Assembly: GCA_021842405.1 (NCBI GenBank)
Contig: JAKBZR010000026.1
Span: 1-36,913, forward strand
DNA from: a bacterium
Lineage (GTDB): Bacteria; Armatimonadota; Chthonomonadetes; Chthonomonadales; JAMCWF01
Length of the DNA stretch: 36,913 nt
Direction: 5' to 3'
The position numbers and the translations under genes are program-made. This document shows, in pieces, positions 22,973 through 31,857 of this stretch. The notes below the pieces were generated by a model. That model was not told the DNA's origin and ran no database searches. It worked only from the letters and a program-made list of their open reading frames with translations. Position 1 is the stretch's first letter; the number at the start of each line of letters is the position of its first letter.

Positions 22973-22991
22973 TCTTTCTCCTTATGCAAAA

Positions 22992-23015
22992 TTACTCCCT
23001 CAGAACTGAACTGTT
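22992..23015. repeat. Solo MITE terminal sequence in inverted orientation next to copy B
   Basis: TCCCTCAGAACTGAACT (within 22992-23015) is the exact reverse complement of copy B's AGTTCAGTTCTGAGGGA terminus (from 23031). Confidence 0.7.
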
Positions 23016-23025
23016 ACAAACGGGC

Positions 23026-23163
23026 GAATGAGTTCAGTTCTGAGGGAATCATTTACGACCATATTGGATGCACCCCCACCCTAACCCTCCCCCGTAAACG
23101 GGGGAGGGGATTAAGAGGGACTGGGGGGCGAACGAAAATCACTCCCGCAGAACTGAGCTCTTT
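23026..23163. mobile_element. MITE-like element, copy B
   Basis: Ends GAATGAGTTCAGTTC / GAACTGAGCTCTTTC. Flanked by the 9-bp direct repeat CAAACGGGC (23017-23025 and 23164-23172). Interior nearly identical to copy C. Confidence 0.8.
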
Positions 23164-23224
23164 CAAACGGGCTCAACTCCAGCTTGGTGCCATAATATTG
23201 ATTGATATATGAATCCAGAACCCA

Positions 23225-24082
23225 TTGCGAGGTCAGACTGACTGTCTGATCTCATTAATTCAAATAAAGGCTTTTATTTTGTCCTCCAAACCAAATCCGG
23301 GATCCGCCTTTCACATGGCTACACCCGATCGGTACAATGACGATACGCCCGCGCCCTACGACATTATCGGCGATGTGCACGGCTGCCGGAACGAGCTGAT
23401 CTCGCTGGTATACCGATTGGGATATCAACCGGACGGCTCGCATCCGGCCGATCGCCGCCTCATTTTCCTGGGCGACCTGGTGAACCGGGGCTACGCCAAC
23501 GTTCAAACCGCCGAGTGGGTGACTCAGGGCGTGTTGGCTCATCGCCTCCTATTCATCCCCGGAAATAACGACTGGGATCTGGTCAAATGGCTGAGAGGGG
23601 AGAATAACAAGCTGTCGCCGGGTCTGCTTGCAACCATCCGAGAGCTTGCCGGCGGTCAGATCAACTCCCCTTTCAGTCTTGCATTTCAAGAGATCGTTCA
23701 ATCGGCTCCACCGTACTTGATACTGGATCGTGGCCGGTTAATCGTCGCCCACGCCGGTATCGAGGCCGATCGCATCGGAAAAACCGATCCCGAAACCATT
23801 CATTTTACTCTACACGGTGAAAAGATCGGAGTGGAAGAGGCCACCGGCCGGATCATTCGGCGCGATTGGGCGGCCGATTACAGCGGTTCCGCCTTCATTG
23901 TATATGGCCACACGCCGGTAGAGCGGGCTGAAATCCGTAATTCCACCATCAATATTGATACCGGATGCGTACTGGGCGGCTATTTAACCGCTTTTCGCTG
24001 GCCCGAGAAGGAGATCGTCCAGGTTCAATCCGGCTACGACTGGCGCCAAATCCGCCCCCAGGCCGAAGAATCGCAGGAATGA
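23225..24082 (+). CDS. Calcineurin-like metallophosphoesterase (PrpE/Ap4A-hydrolase-like)
   Basis: DIIGDVHGCRNELISLVYRLGY; IFLGDLVNRGYANVQTAEWV; PGNNDW; LIVAHAGI; YGHTPV. ATG at 23315 (MATPDRYNDD) is a possible true start. Confidence 0.88.
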   Translation: MRGQTDCLISLIQIKAFILSSKPNPGSAFHMATPDRYNDDTPAPYDIIGDVHGCRNELISLVYRLGYQPDGSHPADRRLIFLGDLVNRGYANVQTAEWVTQGVLAHRLLFIPGNNDWDLVKWLRGENNKLSPGLLATIRELAGGQINSPFSLAFQEIVQSAPPYLILDRGRLIVAHAGIEADRIGKTDPETIHFTLHGEKIGVEEATGRIIRRDWAADYSGSAFIVYGHTPVERAEIRNSTINIDTGCVLGGYLTAFRWPEKEIVQVQSGYDWRQIRPQAEESQE

Positions 24083-24101
24083 TTCTAAAATAGATGATTG
24101 A

Positions 24102-24300
24102 CAAAGTCGCTGGCGCCCACCGCTTCGTCATTCCCACGTAAGCGGGAATCCAGACCGATGCGGAAATTCTTCTGTCATTGCGAGAGACCGCGAAGCAATC
24201 TCCTCTTGCGGAGGGGGATTGCTGAATGGGTTCAGTTCTCTGGGCAATTTAAGCAGGAGGCCCTCACTCCCTGCCTACCGGCAGGCAGACCGGAATGACG
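24102..24300. repeat. Composite of interspersed palindromic repeats, including a solo MITE left end
   Basis: In order: CACCGCTTCGTCATTCCC...GCGGGAATCCAG; GTCATTGCGAGAGACCGCGAAGCAATCTC; GGGTTCAGTTCTCTGGGCAATTTAAGCAGGA (MITE left end); CTGCCTACCGGCAGGCAG...GGAATGACG. Confidence 0.75.
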
Positions 24301-24349
24301 ATGTTGGAGGAATTGCCGTATTTTTTCAACATCCACCCTCCTATGCGAA

Positions 24350-25150
24350 TTACGGCTCTTTAGGACCAGCCAGCAGTGACTGGGCGACCAGCAGATCGGC
24401 CGGGCGGTCCACATCGGTTGCGATTTCGGGCCGTTTACAAATCAGTGCGCACGCCCGCCCGCCGATCAGACGTGATATCTCTCCCTCCAGCTTCGCCACC
24501 GAAAGCAGGTTGGGCGATAACAACTGGGAAAGCAGGAAGCGGACGACCGTTTGGAACCCGATCATCATGCCCAGCCGCAGCGGGCTTTTGCGGGCGCTAT
24601 AGGCTTGAGCGATGCGGTCCCGATTTTGCTGCAAGAAGTGGGGGCGCAGCAGCACCATATTGCCGCCGGTGAAATTGCCCTCCTTCAGGCGCAGGGCGGT
24701 GCGTTTCATGCCCGGAAAACGTTGAGCGCAGAGCTCCATCGGCACGATCGGGTAGACCATATCGGCCTCCAAATCCAGCGCTTCCCGCACGAAATCGCAA
24801 ACCACTTCAGGATTGATAAAAGGGATGTCGGCGGTTGAGACGAGAACTCGTGAGGTCTCGGTCACCTGTCCGAAGCCGGCGAAGAGGTTGCCGACGAATC
24901 CCTCATCGTTCTGGATCACCGAGATCGGCGCCGGTGCATTTTCCCTCTTGTATTGCCAGCGATCTTTGGTGCCGACGACGATCATCCGGCTGATCGCACC
25001 GGATTTCTCGATCGCATCAATCACCCAATCGAGCATCGGTAGGCCGTTCAGCGGCACCAGCGATTTGCGAGTCTCCCCGCTTGCCTGCGCCATCTCATCT
25101 CCGCAATTTCCCCCAGCCAGAATAACGGCTGGAATGGGTCCTTCATTCAT
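24350..25150 (-). CDS. MobA-like NTP transferase (nucleotidyltransferase family protein)
   Basis: PAVILAGG...TRKSLVPLNGLPMLDWVIDAIEKSG; STADIPFINPEVV. ATG at 25150 overlaps the ispE stop (ATGAATGA). The track start at 25294 is too long. Confidence 0.8.
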   Translation of the reverse strand: MNEGPIPAVILAGGNCGDEMAQASGETRKSLVPLNGLPMLDWVIDAIEKSGAISRMIVVGTKDRWQYKRENAPAPISVIQNDEGFVGNLFAGFGQVTETSRVLVSTADIPFINPEVVCDFVREALDLEADMVYPIVPMELCAQRFPGMKRTALRLKEGNFTGGNMVLLRPHFLQQNRDRIAQAYSARKSPLRLGMMIGFQTVVRFLLSQLLSPNLLSVAKLEGEISRLIGGRACALICKRPEIATDVDRPADLLVAQSLLAGPKEP

Positions 25151-26036
25151 ATTGCAGAGCCTCGTTCCGCCCAACCGTGCAAGCGATAAACACGCGGCTA
25201 TATTTTTTTTGCATGAGGCGCGCCACCTTCTCGGCGTGTGTAGCGCTGCCGAGCATACCGAAAACCGCCGATCCGCTGCCGGCCAGCCTGGCATTGATGC
25301 AGCCGGCCATCATGAAATCGTCGTAGAGAATGGCCAGATCCCGATAGCGCTCGAAGGCCCACGGTTCGAAATCATTGCCGGTCCGCATGATGATCTCCTC
25401 AGCCGATCCCTTGTTGATGGCAGCCTCCATCTTGTGAGTGGCGCGCTGTGATTCCCGATCCGGGATGGCGTCCAGCGCGGCATAGGCCTCCGCCGTCGAA
25501 ACGCCGATGTCCGGCTTTACCAACACCATCCAAAGCGGCGGTGTATCCACTAACGGGGTGATAACCTCGCCGCGGCCGCGCACCGATGCGGCCCCACCAG
25601 TCAAAAAAAACGGCACATCCGATCCCAACTCGGCGGCAATTTGATGGAGCTCTCCGGCGGTAAGGGGTGAGTTGTGAAGGCGATTGATCAGCCGGAGCGC
25701 GGTGGCGGCATCCGAGCTCCCGCCGCCCAGTCCGGCTTGCATCGGAATCCGTTTCTCCAGATGAATGTCCAGTCCTCGCCTTAATTTCAAGTTCATCCCA
25801 TCCGCTGCTTCATAAAACAGGCGGGCCGCTCGAACGACCAGGTTCCCCTCGCCACCGGGCACCGATGAATCGCGGCAGTAGAACCGAATCTCTTCGCTTT
25901 CCGATTGTGAGATGATCAGTCCATCGGCCAGCGAGATATTGACCATCACGCTGGCCAGATGATGATAACCATCGGGGTGACGGCTTAGGATATCGAGCGT
26001 TAAATTGACTTTGGCGAAACAGAGTGATGTCATCAA
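25143..26036 (-). CDS. ispE: 4-diphosphocytidyl-2-C-methyl-D-erythritol kinase IspE
   Basis: AKVNLTLDILSRHPDGYHHLASVMVNISLAD; RIPMQAGLGGGSSDAATALRLIN; SDVPFFLTGGAASVRGRGE; ARLAGSGSAVFGM (GHMP kinase). A start at ATG 26033 is possible. Confidence 0.96.
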   Translation of the reverse strand: MMTSLCFAKVNLTLDILSRHPDGYHHLASVMVNISLADGLIISQSESEEIRFYCRDSSVPGGEGNLVVRAARLFYEAADGMNLKLRRGLDIHLEKRIPMQAGLGGGSSDAATALRLINRLHNSPLTAGELHQIAAELGSDVPFFLTGGAASVRGRGEVITPLVDTPPLWMVLVKPDIGVSTAEAYAALDAIPDRESQRATHKMEAAINKGSAEEIIMRTGNDFEPWAFERYRDLAILYDDFMMAGCINARLAGSGSAVFGMLGSATHAEKVARLMQKKYSRVFIACTVGRNEALQYE

Positions 26037-26122
26037 TTTCGAGAAGCTGGATTAAAAGGGTTCAACTTTATTGGAATAGCAGTTTGGTATTGTTTCTTTT
26101 CGAGTAAATCATTTCGCGGTAG

Positions 26123-27232
26123 CTATCCATCACGAAGGTAGTCATCCATACAGATTTGAGCATCGTTGAATTGGGACTGCGATTCATAGAGCTTAATCAA
26201 TGCATCATAGGCGGACTTCAGCTCCCGCCGTTTGCGAGCCAGGCTCAGCGCGTTCAAGTACTCCCGTTCCGCATCCGCCATCTCTCCGTACTTTTGGAAG
26301 AAGCGGCCTACGTTCAAGCGGGCGTAGAGGTTTCGCAGCAATTTTTCTTCGGCCAGCATCCACAAGGGATCCGCCTGTAAAGCGGGCTCGATGTATTCCG
26401 CGTGATCCATTAATTTCTGTGCCGCCAGTAATGGGATCACCCCGTCCGGATGCTCGAAGCCGAGATCCCAGTTATCGGAGGTTGTATTAAACGGGAAGAG
26501 CGTGTGAATCGTATGCCACCAAAACCGAGCCGCGCGCTCATAATCTCCTTGCACGAAGTAGGCTTCCGCCGCCAGATAGCTGCAGTCACCGAACCAGGGT
26601 GCCGATTCGGAGGCGCGGTAAAAGAAATCCAGCGCCCGCTCGGGGTTGCTATTGCCCAGCGCCACGCATCCCAGACGGCAAAGTGAGGCCACGTTCTGTG
26701 CATCCCAACGCAACATCTCGGAATCAAACTCTTGCTGGTTGCGGACAACCGTTTGATTGAGCTGATAATGGGGGAGTTTGGCCAGCGCCGCCATATCATT
26801 TCGATTCGGACCGGTCGTTTCACTCTCTTCTTCAAAATCGTCTTCATAGCGATCAACGAGCAGTAGCCAGTGCAGGAATGACTGGAATTTACTGGTGATC
26901 GGTTGATAGCAGCCCATCCAGAGCGGTTTGCCGCTCGCTTCGAGGCCGAGCGGCAGCTTCTCATAACGCAGGATGGGGGGATCAGGGGCTCCGCGGCGGG
27001 CTAAGAAGCCGTAAACCCGCTCGAAGCTGTCCATCGCAAAGGGAACGAAGCGGGGCAACATACCGCACCAGCGCAGATAGCCGCCCACAATCTCTTCGAG
27101 TGAGAAGAATTCCACCCCTCCAAAACAGGGCGACTCCCATTGATAGTACAGTTCGGTCATCACCGGCGGTACGGCCAGGTCGTACCGCTCCTGGAGCTTC
27201 TGGTTGTAGCTGCGAACGGTTCTTGCGTTCAT
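26123..27232 (-). CDS. TPR-containing protein with possible SMI1/KNR4 (SUKH)-like N-terminal domain
   Basis: C-terminal TPR-like repeats (LGNSNPERALDFFYRASESAPWF; AYFVQGDYERAARFWW; FFQKYGEMADAEREYLNALSLAR). N-terminus VPPVMTELYYQWESPCFGGVEFFSLEEIVGGYLRW has a SUKH-like pattern. Start MNARTVRSYNQ at 27232. Confidence 0.6.
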   Translation of the reverse strand: MNARTVRSYNQKLQERYDLAVPPVMTELYYQWESPCFGGVEFFSLEEIVGGYLRWCGMLPRFVPFAMDSFERVYGFLARRGAPDPPILRYEKLPLGLEASGKPLWMGCYQPITSKFQSFLHWLLLVDRYEDDFEEESETTGPNRNDMAALAKLPHYQLNQTVVRNQQEFDSEMLRWDAQNVASLCRLGCVALGNSNPERALDFFYRASESAPWFGDCSYLAAEAYFVQGDYERAARFWWHTIHTLFPFNTTSDNWDLGFEHPDGVIPLLAAQKLMDHAEYIEPALQADPLWMLAEEKLLRNLYARLNVGRFFQKYGEMADAEREYLNALSLARKRRELKSAYDALIKLYESQSQFNDAQICMDDYLRDG

Positions 27233-27723
27233 TGCCGGGCGGCTCGCGCGCCGTTTCGAAGGTAGGGCTGGATGGAGGTCGGCGGAAAGTTTAACGGGCA
27301 GTAGTGGCCGTGAAGGTACTCTTCCAGAAATTGTTGCAGTGACATCAGCGTATCGGCCAATTCGCCGGACGTTATGTGGCCGTCTTCCCACTGATCAATG
27401 AGCTCATGCAGATCAATAATGCGGTACTTTCGGGGATCGGCGCCGATCCAGATATCGATAGCCATATCGGTGACGCGATAGTAATCGGGTTCCGTGCATT
27501 CAACCTTCACCAAATCCACGTACCAATCCCGGTCCGTATCCCGTTGGAAATGAGTCAATCTCACCCCCGAAGTGATTAAAACGAAGGAGGGAACTCCATT
27601 CATTAATCGGAGGACATAGCCGTCGGAGTACGCACGGCATACTCGATTGCGGCGCGGCTCTTTGCGCCATACCAACTCGACCTGAACTAATTTATTGGTT
27701 GTATTGCTTTTTATTGTGTTCAC
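27229..27723 (-). CDS. DUF402-family protein (FomD-like nucleotide phosphatase fold)
   Basis: DWYVDLVKVECTEPDYYRVTDMAIDIWIGADPRKYRIIDLHELIDQWEDGHIT. Its stop overlaps the TPR gene's start by 4 bp. Confidence 0.7.
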   Translation of the reverse strand: MNTIKSNTTNKLVQVELVWRKEPRRNRVCRAYSDGYVLRLMNGVPSFVLITSGVRLTHFQRDTDRDWYVDLVKVECTEPDYYRVTDMAIDIWIGADPRKYRIIDLHELIDQWEDGHITSGELADTLMSLQQFLEEYLHGHYCPLNFPPTSIQPYLRNGARAARQ

Positions 27724-27883
27724 GATTTCAACCTGAAAAATGAAATAAAATCAGTAACACGGTTTTATTTCAACGGCCGCCGATGGAAATCCTGCTTGCC
27801 ACACTTCATTATTTAACGGCTTCAATGGAGTCACCGCGGTTGCAACTTGGTGATTTGTATGCTACCCTAGTAAAAAATGTAGT

Positions 27884-28020
27884 AAGAGTTCAGTTCTGTG
27901 GGGAATTATTTACGACCATATTGGATGCACCCCCACCCTAACCCTCCCCCGTAAACGGGGGAGGGGATTAAGAGGGACTGGGGGGGCAAACGAAAATCAC
28001 TCCCATAAAACTAAACTCTT
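27884..28020. mobile_element. MITE-like element, copy C
   Basis: Terminal repeats AAGAGTTCAGTT / AACTAAACTCTT. Interior ACGACCATATTGGATGCACCCCCACCCTAACCCTCCCCCGTAAACGGGGGAGGGGATTAAGAGGGACTG is shared with copy B. Confidence 0.75.
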
Positions 28021-28069
28021 ACATCAATCGTACCACCCCACCAATCGGGTGGACTGCAGGTTAAGCGAG

Positions 28070-29425
28070 ATGAGCTCTCTCAACATGTTCGAAGATAAAC
28101 CGGACGCCGGGAATTCGGAACCACCGCTCTCCGAGTCGGCGCCGCTGGCTACTCGAATACGTCCCCGACAACTGAGCGATTTTGTGGGCCAGGAATCGGT
28201 CGTCGGTGCAGGCACCGTACTGCGGCGAGCCATTGAAGAGGATCGCCTCACATCACTCATCTTTTGGGGACCACCCGGCTGCGGCAAGTCCACCTTAGCC
28301 TCAATCATCGCCCACCAAACGAGCGCCGCCTTTGAGAACTACAGCGCCGTCACCGCCGGTGTCAACGATATCCGCCGGGTGATCGAAAGGGCGCAGGCGC
28401 GGGAACGCCGGAATCGGCAACGCACCATCCTGTTCATTGATGAGATTCACCGCTGGAACCGCAGCCAGCAGGACGCTTTGCTGCCTCACGTTGAAAACGG
28501 CACCATCGTTTTAATCGGCGCCACCACTGAAAATCCTTACTTTGAGGTCAATACGCCGCTGCTTTCCCGCTCCCGCGTCTTTCGTCTGGAGCCGCTGGGC
28601 AGCCGTGAGATAGGACAGCTTTTGCAGCGGGCCTTGGCCGATAAGGAGAGGGGCCTTGGAAATCTGGCGATTGAAGTGGAGCCGGTCGCGCTGGATCTGC
28701 TGTCTGAAATGGCGGATGGAGATGCCCGACTAGCCCTCAATGCGCTGGAGGTGGCGGCGCAGTCGGCGAAACCGGATGCGGAGGGGCGTCTTCGGGTGAG
28801 CGCGGAGCTGGCGGCTGAAGCGGCGCAGGCCCGCATTTTATCGTATGACAAATCCGGCGACGAACACTACGACACCATCTCGGCGTTCATCAAATCGGTT
28901 CGCGGCTCAGACCCCGACGCCGCCGTCTACTGGCTGGCAAAGATGTTGATCTCCGGTGAGGATCCTCGCTTCATCGCCCGGAGGCTGGTCATTCTGGCTT
29001 CGGAGGATATTGGAAACGCTGATCCAATGGGGCTGGTGGTAGCCAACGCGGCGGCTCAAGCGGTGATGTTTATCGGTTTGCCTGAGGCGGAGCTTACGCT
29101 GGCTCAAGCCGCCACCTACCTTGCCGGCGCGCCCAAAAGCAACTCCTCCACCATGGCCATATCAAGAGCCAAAGCGGAGCTTTCGGAACATGGGGCTTTG
29201 CCGGTTCCCTCGCATCTTCGCGATGCCCACTATCGTGCGGCAAAGCGGCTGGGGCACGGGGAGGGATATCGCTACCCGCACGATTATCCCGGCAACTTCG
29301 TGCCGCAAAAATATCTGCCTGACCACGTGCAGGGGCTTCCATTTTATGAACCGAGTGAAAACGGTGCCGAGGCTGAAATAAAACGGCGGTTGGCGCTCTG
29401 GCGGGAACGGATGCGGGAATTCTGA
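28070..29425 (+). CDS. rarA: Replication-associated recombination protein RarA/MgsA (AAA+ ATPase)
   Basis: TRIRPRQLSDFVGQESVVGAGTVLRRAIEEDRLTSLIFWGPPGCGKSTLASIIA; TILFIDEIHRWNRSQQDALLPHVENGTIVLIGATTENPYFEVN; ASEDIGNADPMGLVVANAAAQAV. The track ORF starts at GTG 28049. Confidence 0.97.
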   Translation: MSSLNMFEDKPDAGNSEPPLSESAPLATRIRPRQLSDFVGQESVVGAGTVLRRAIEEDRLTSLIFWGPPGCGKSTLASIIAHQTSAAFENYSAVTAGVNDIRRVIERAQARERRNRQRTILFIDEIHRWNRSQQDALLPHVENGTIVLIGATTENPYFEVNTPLLSRSRVFRLEPLGSREIGQLLQRALADKERGLGNLAIEVEPVALDLLSEMADGDARLALNALEVAAQSAKPDAEGRLRVSAELAAEAAQARILSYDKSGDEHYDTISAFIKSVRGSDPDAAVYWLAKMLISGEDPRFIARRLVILASEDIGNADPMGLVVANAAAQAVMFIGLPEAELTLAQAATYLAGAPKSNSSTMAISRAKAELSEHGALPVPSHLRDAHYRAAKRLGHGEGYRYPHDYPGNFVPQKYLPDHVQGLPFYEPSENGAEAEIKRRLALWRERMREF

Positions 29426-29512
29426 GAAAGAACCGCTGATCCTAATTTGCGCCACCCGGTTGCAGAGCAGCTTGGGACGAAGTGGGAGTGTGTCGCTCGC
29501 TCTGATGAGAAA

Positions 29513-29887
29513 CTAAGCGGTGGTTCCCGGCTCCGTCTTTTTGCGCCGGATCGTTCGTTTTTTCGGCTCGGACGGCGTTTCGATAACCTGAGCGGCGGCT
29601 GGAGCGGCCGTGTTCGTGGCGGCTGCCAATGCGAGGTTCGCTCGCTTCATGAGTCGAGATTTGCGGCGGGCGGCGGCATTGGGATGAATGATCCCGCGCT
29701 CGGCGGTCTTGTCAATCACGCTGAGCGTCTGCTTCAAGGATTCCTGAATGGCGTCCGGTGCGCCGGTCTCGATGACCTGTTTAGCTTTTTTAATGAAGGT
29801 CTTTACGGCCGATTTGGCCGCACTATTCCGCAAATGGTTTTGACGCGATTTTTTAACGTCCTTTTTAACCGATTTTATATTGGGCAC
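29513..29887 (-). CDS. rpsT: 30S ribosomal protein S20 with Ala/Pro/Lys-Arg-rich C-terminal extension
   Basis: MPNIKSVKKDVKKSRQNHLRNSAAKSAVKTFIKKAKQVIE...AERGIIHPNAAARRKSRLMKRANLAL. GTG start preceded by GAGGTGA. Confidence 0.95.
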   Translation of the reverse strand: MPNIKSVKKDVKKSRQNHLRNSAAKSAVKTFIKKAKQVIETGAPDAIQESLKQTLSVIDKTAERGIIHPNAAARRKSRLMKRANLALAAATNTAAPAAAQVIETPSEPKKRTIRRKKTEPGTTA

Positions 29888-30049
29888 TCTTTCACCTCGT
29901 TGAGCATGCGCTCGTAAGCCACACCCCGTTTTCGCGAAGCCAGTATACCTTCAAATGGCCGCTCCATGCAACTCTTTCCCTGTTAATAAATGTAACGATC
30001 AGGCCATATCATCGTCTATAATAGAAAATCGGAATCAGCGGTAGATGTG

Positions 30050-30197
30050 TCGAATGAGTTCAGTTCTCTGGGTAATTTAGGCAGCAGGCTTTACCCCTAT
30101 AGCAATAATCAACTTCCTCCCCCCTCGTGGGGGAGGGTTGGGGCGGGGGGGGCGACAAATGCTGCCAGAAAACATTCCCCGAAAATTGAACTCTTTC
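30050..30197. mobile_element. MITE-like element, copy D
   Basis: Ends TCGAATGAGTTCAGTT / AATTGAACTCTTTC. Flanked by direct repeat GATGTG (30044-30049 and 30198-30203). 5' half as in copy A. Confidence 0.75.
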
Positions 30198-30276
30198 GAT
30201 GTGCCAGCCCGCTTGACAGGGTGGAGATGAGGTGATTTAATGACACCATCTTACGGAGTCTGGCGGCCTTCACACT

Positions 30277-30981
30277 ATGATTGATTTACAACATGTTTCG
30301 GTGGCATACGAGGACACCTACGCTCTGCGCGATGTCAGCCTGAGCATTGAAAAGGGGGAGTTCGTCTTTCTGGTCGGTGCGAGCGGCGCCGGCAAATCCA
30401 CCTTGATTCGGTTGCTGTATCACGGGCAGTTGCCCACCAGCGGAAAGGTGATCGTGGCCGGTCAGCGGGTCAATGAGTTAAGATCGCACGATGTGCCCTA
30501 TTTCCGGCGCAAGATGGGCATCGTCTTCCAGGATTTCGGCCTGCTGCCCGATAAAACCGTCTTTGAAAACGTGGCCTTTGCCTTGCGGGTGATTGGAGCT
30601 TCACGGAGGGATATTCGGCGCCAAGCGCCGCTCATACTGGAAATGGTGGGGCTGGATGGGCGATGCGATGCTTTGCCGGCTCAGTTGTCGGGTGGTGAGC
30701 AGCAGCGCGTCGCGATCGCTCGCGCCCTGGTGAACAATCCTCCCTTGCTGCTGGCCGATGAGCCGACCGGAAACCTGGACCCGGAAACCTCGAAGGGCAT
30801 CATAGACCTGCTCCACCATATCAATTTGCGCGGCACCACCGTGCTGGTCGCAACTCACGATCAGATTGTGGTAGATTGTTTTCGCCGCCGGGTGATCGAG
30901 TTGGACAAGGGTCATCTGGTGCGTGACGAAGAGGGTGGAGCCTATTTCAATGCCGTTATCCAGTCTAGCGTTCCTGTTTGA
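30277..30981 (+). CDS. ftsE: Cell division ATP-binding protein FtsE
   Basis: [109 protein letters not shown]. ftsX follows. Confidence 0.95.
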   Translation: MIDLQHVSVAYEDTYALRDVSLSIEKGEFVFLVGASGAGKSTLIRLLYHGQLPTSGKVIVAGQRVNELRSHDVPYFRRKMGIVFQDFGLLPDKTVFENVAFALRVIGASRRDIRRQAPLILEMVGLDGRCDALPAQLSGGEQQRVAIARALVNNPPLLLADEPTGNLDPETSKGIIDLLHHINLRGTTVLVATHDQIVVDCFRRRVIELDKGHLVRDEEGGAYFNAVIQSSVPV

Positions 30982-31852
30982 GGAGGCGGCCAAAAACATC
31001 CGCCGTCACAGCCTGATGTCATTCGCGGCGTTGGGTACGGTGGCGATGTCTTTGGCCGTCTTCGGCGGCGCCCTATATGGCATTTACCGTGTGAACCAAG
31101 TCGTATCGGCCCAGCCCAGCCAGTTGGAAATCCTTGCCTTTATGCACGTCAAAACACGGCGCTCCGAAGCGCTGGCGGTGATGCAGCGAATCCAAAAGCT
31201 GCCGTCGGTAAAAAGCGTCAATCTGGTGACCAAAGAGCAGGCGTGGGCGCATTTTATGGCGGAGGACCGCCTGAACAAGACGAATCTCACCACCGCCGTC
31301 ACCGGCAATCCCTTGCCGGACCGGCTCGATATCCGGGTGAAAAATCCACACGAGCTTGGCGCAGTCGCCGACCAATTGAGGAATCAAACCCTCTTTCCTC
31401 AGATTAAATCGGTGTTGGACGACCACCGTTTACTGAAAATATTGCTGGCCGGTGTGGGTCTGCTACGAGTGGTGGGCGGCCTGCTGGCATTTCTTTTATT
31501 TTGTGCCACCACTTTCATCATCCACAACACGCTGCGATTGACGCTGGTAGCCCGGCGGCGTGAGATCCGGATTATGCAGCTTGTTGGCGCCACAAGCTGG
31601 TTTATCCGCCTGCCGCTGGTATTGGAGGGCACCTTCCACGGGCTGGCCGGGGGAATCATAGCCGGCGTGATCGTTCTTATTGCGGCCAATTCAATCAGCA
31701 ACTTAATGTCGCAGTTTCAATCCAAGCTGTCGCTCGTCTCCGTTTCAGCCGGCAACCCCATATTTATCGTGCTGCTGCTGGCGGTGGCCGGCGCGCTGAT
31801 CGGCATGGGCGCCAGTCTCTTCTCCATCCGCCGCTTTCTGGCGCGAGCCTAG
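30950..31852 (+). CDS. ftsX: Cell division protein FtsX (ABC permease)
   Basis: [72 protein letters not shown]. Overlaps the ftsE 3' end. Start at MPLSSLAF. Confidence 0.93.
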   Translation: MPLSSLAFLFEEAAKNIRRHSLMSFAALGTVAMSLAVFGGALYGIYRVNQVVSAQPSQLEILAFMHVKTRRSEALAVMQRIQKLPSVKSVNLVTKEQAWAHFMAEDRLNKTNLTTAVTGNPLPDRLDIRVKNPHELGAVADQLRNQTLFPQIKSVLDDHRLLKILLAGVGLLRVVGGLLAFLLFCATTFIIHNTLRLTLVARRREIRIMQLVGATSWFIRLPLVLEGTFHGLAGGIIAGVIVLIAANSISNLMSQFQSKLSLVSVSAGNPIFIVLLLAVAGALIGMGASLFSIRRFLARA

Positions 31853-31857
31853 CGCCG

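Noticed and set aside
24350-25150. Considered calling this gene ispD because it abuts ispE
   Set aside because: Motifs fit the wider MobA-like NTP-transferase family. The characteristic IspD loop and downstream motifs were not seen.
13783-30197. Interspersed repeats considered as a dispersed CRISPR or repeat array
   Set aside because: Copies are kilobases apart, 130-150 bp long, with terminal inverted repeats. There is no regular spacer structure and no cas gene.
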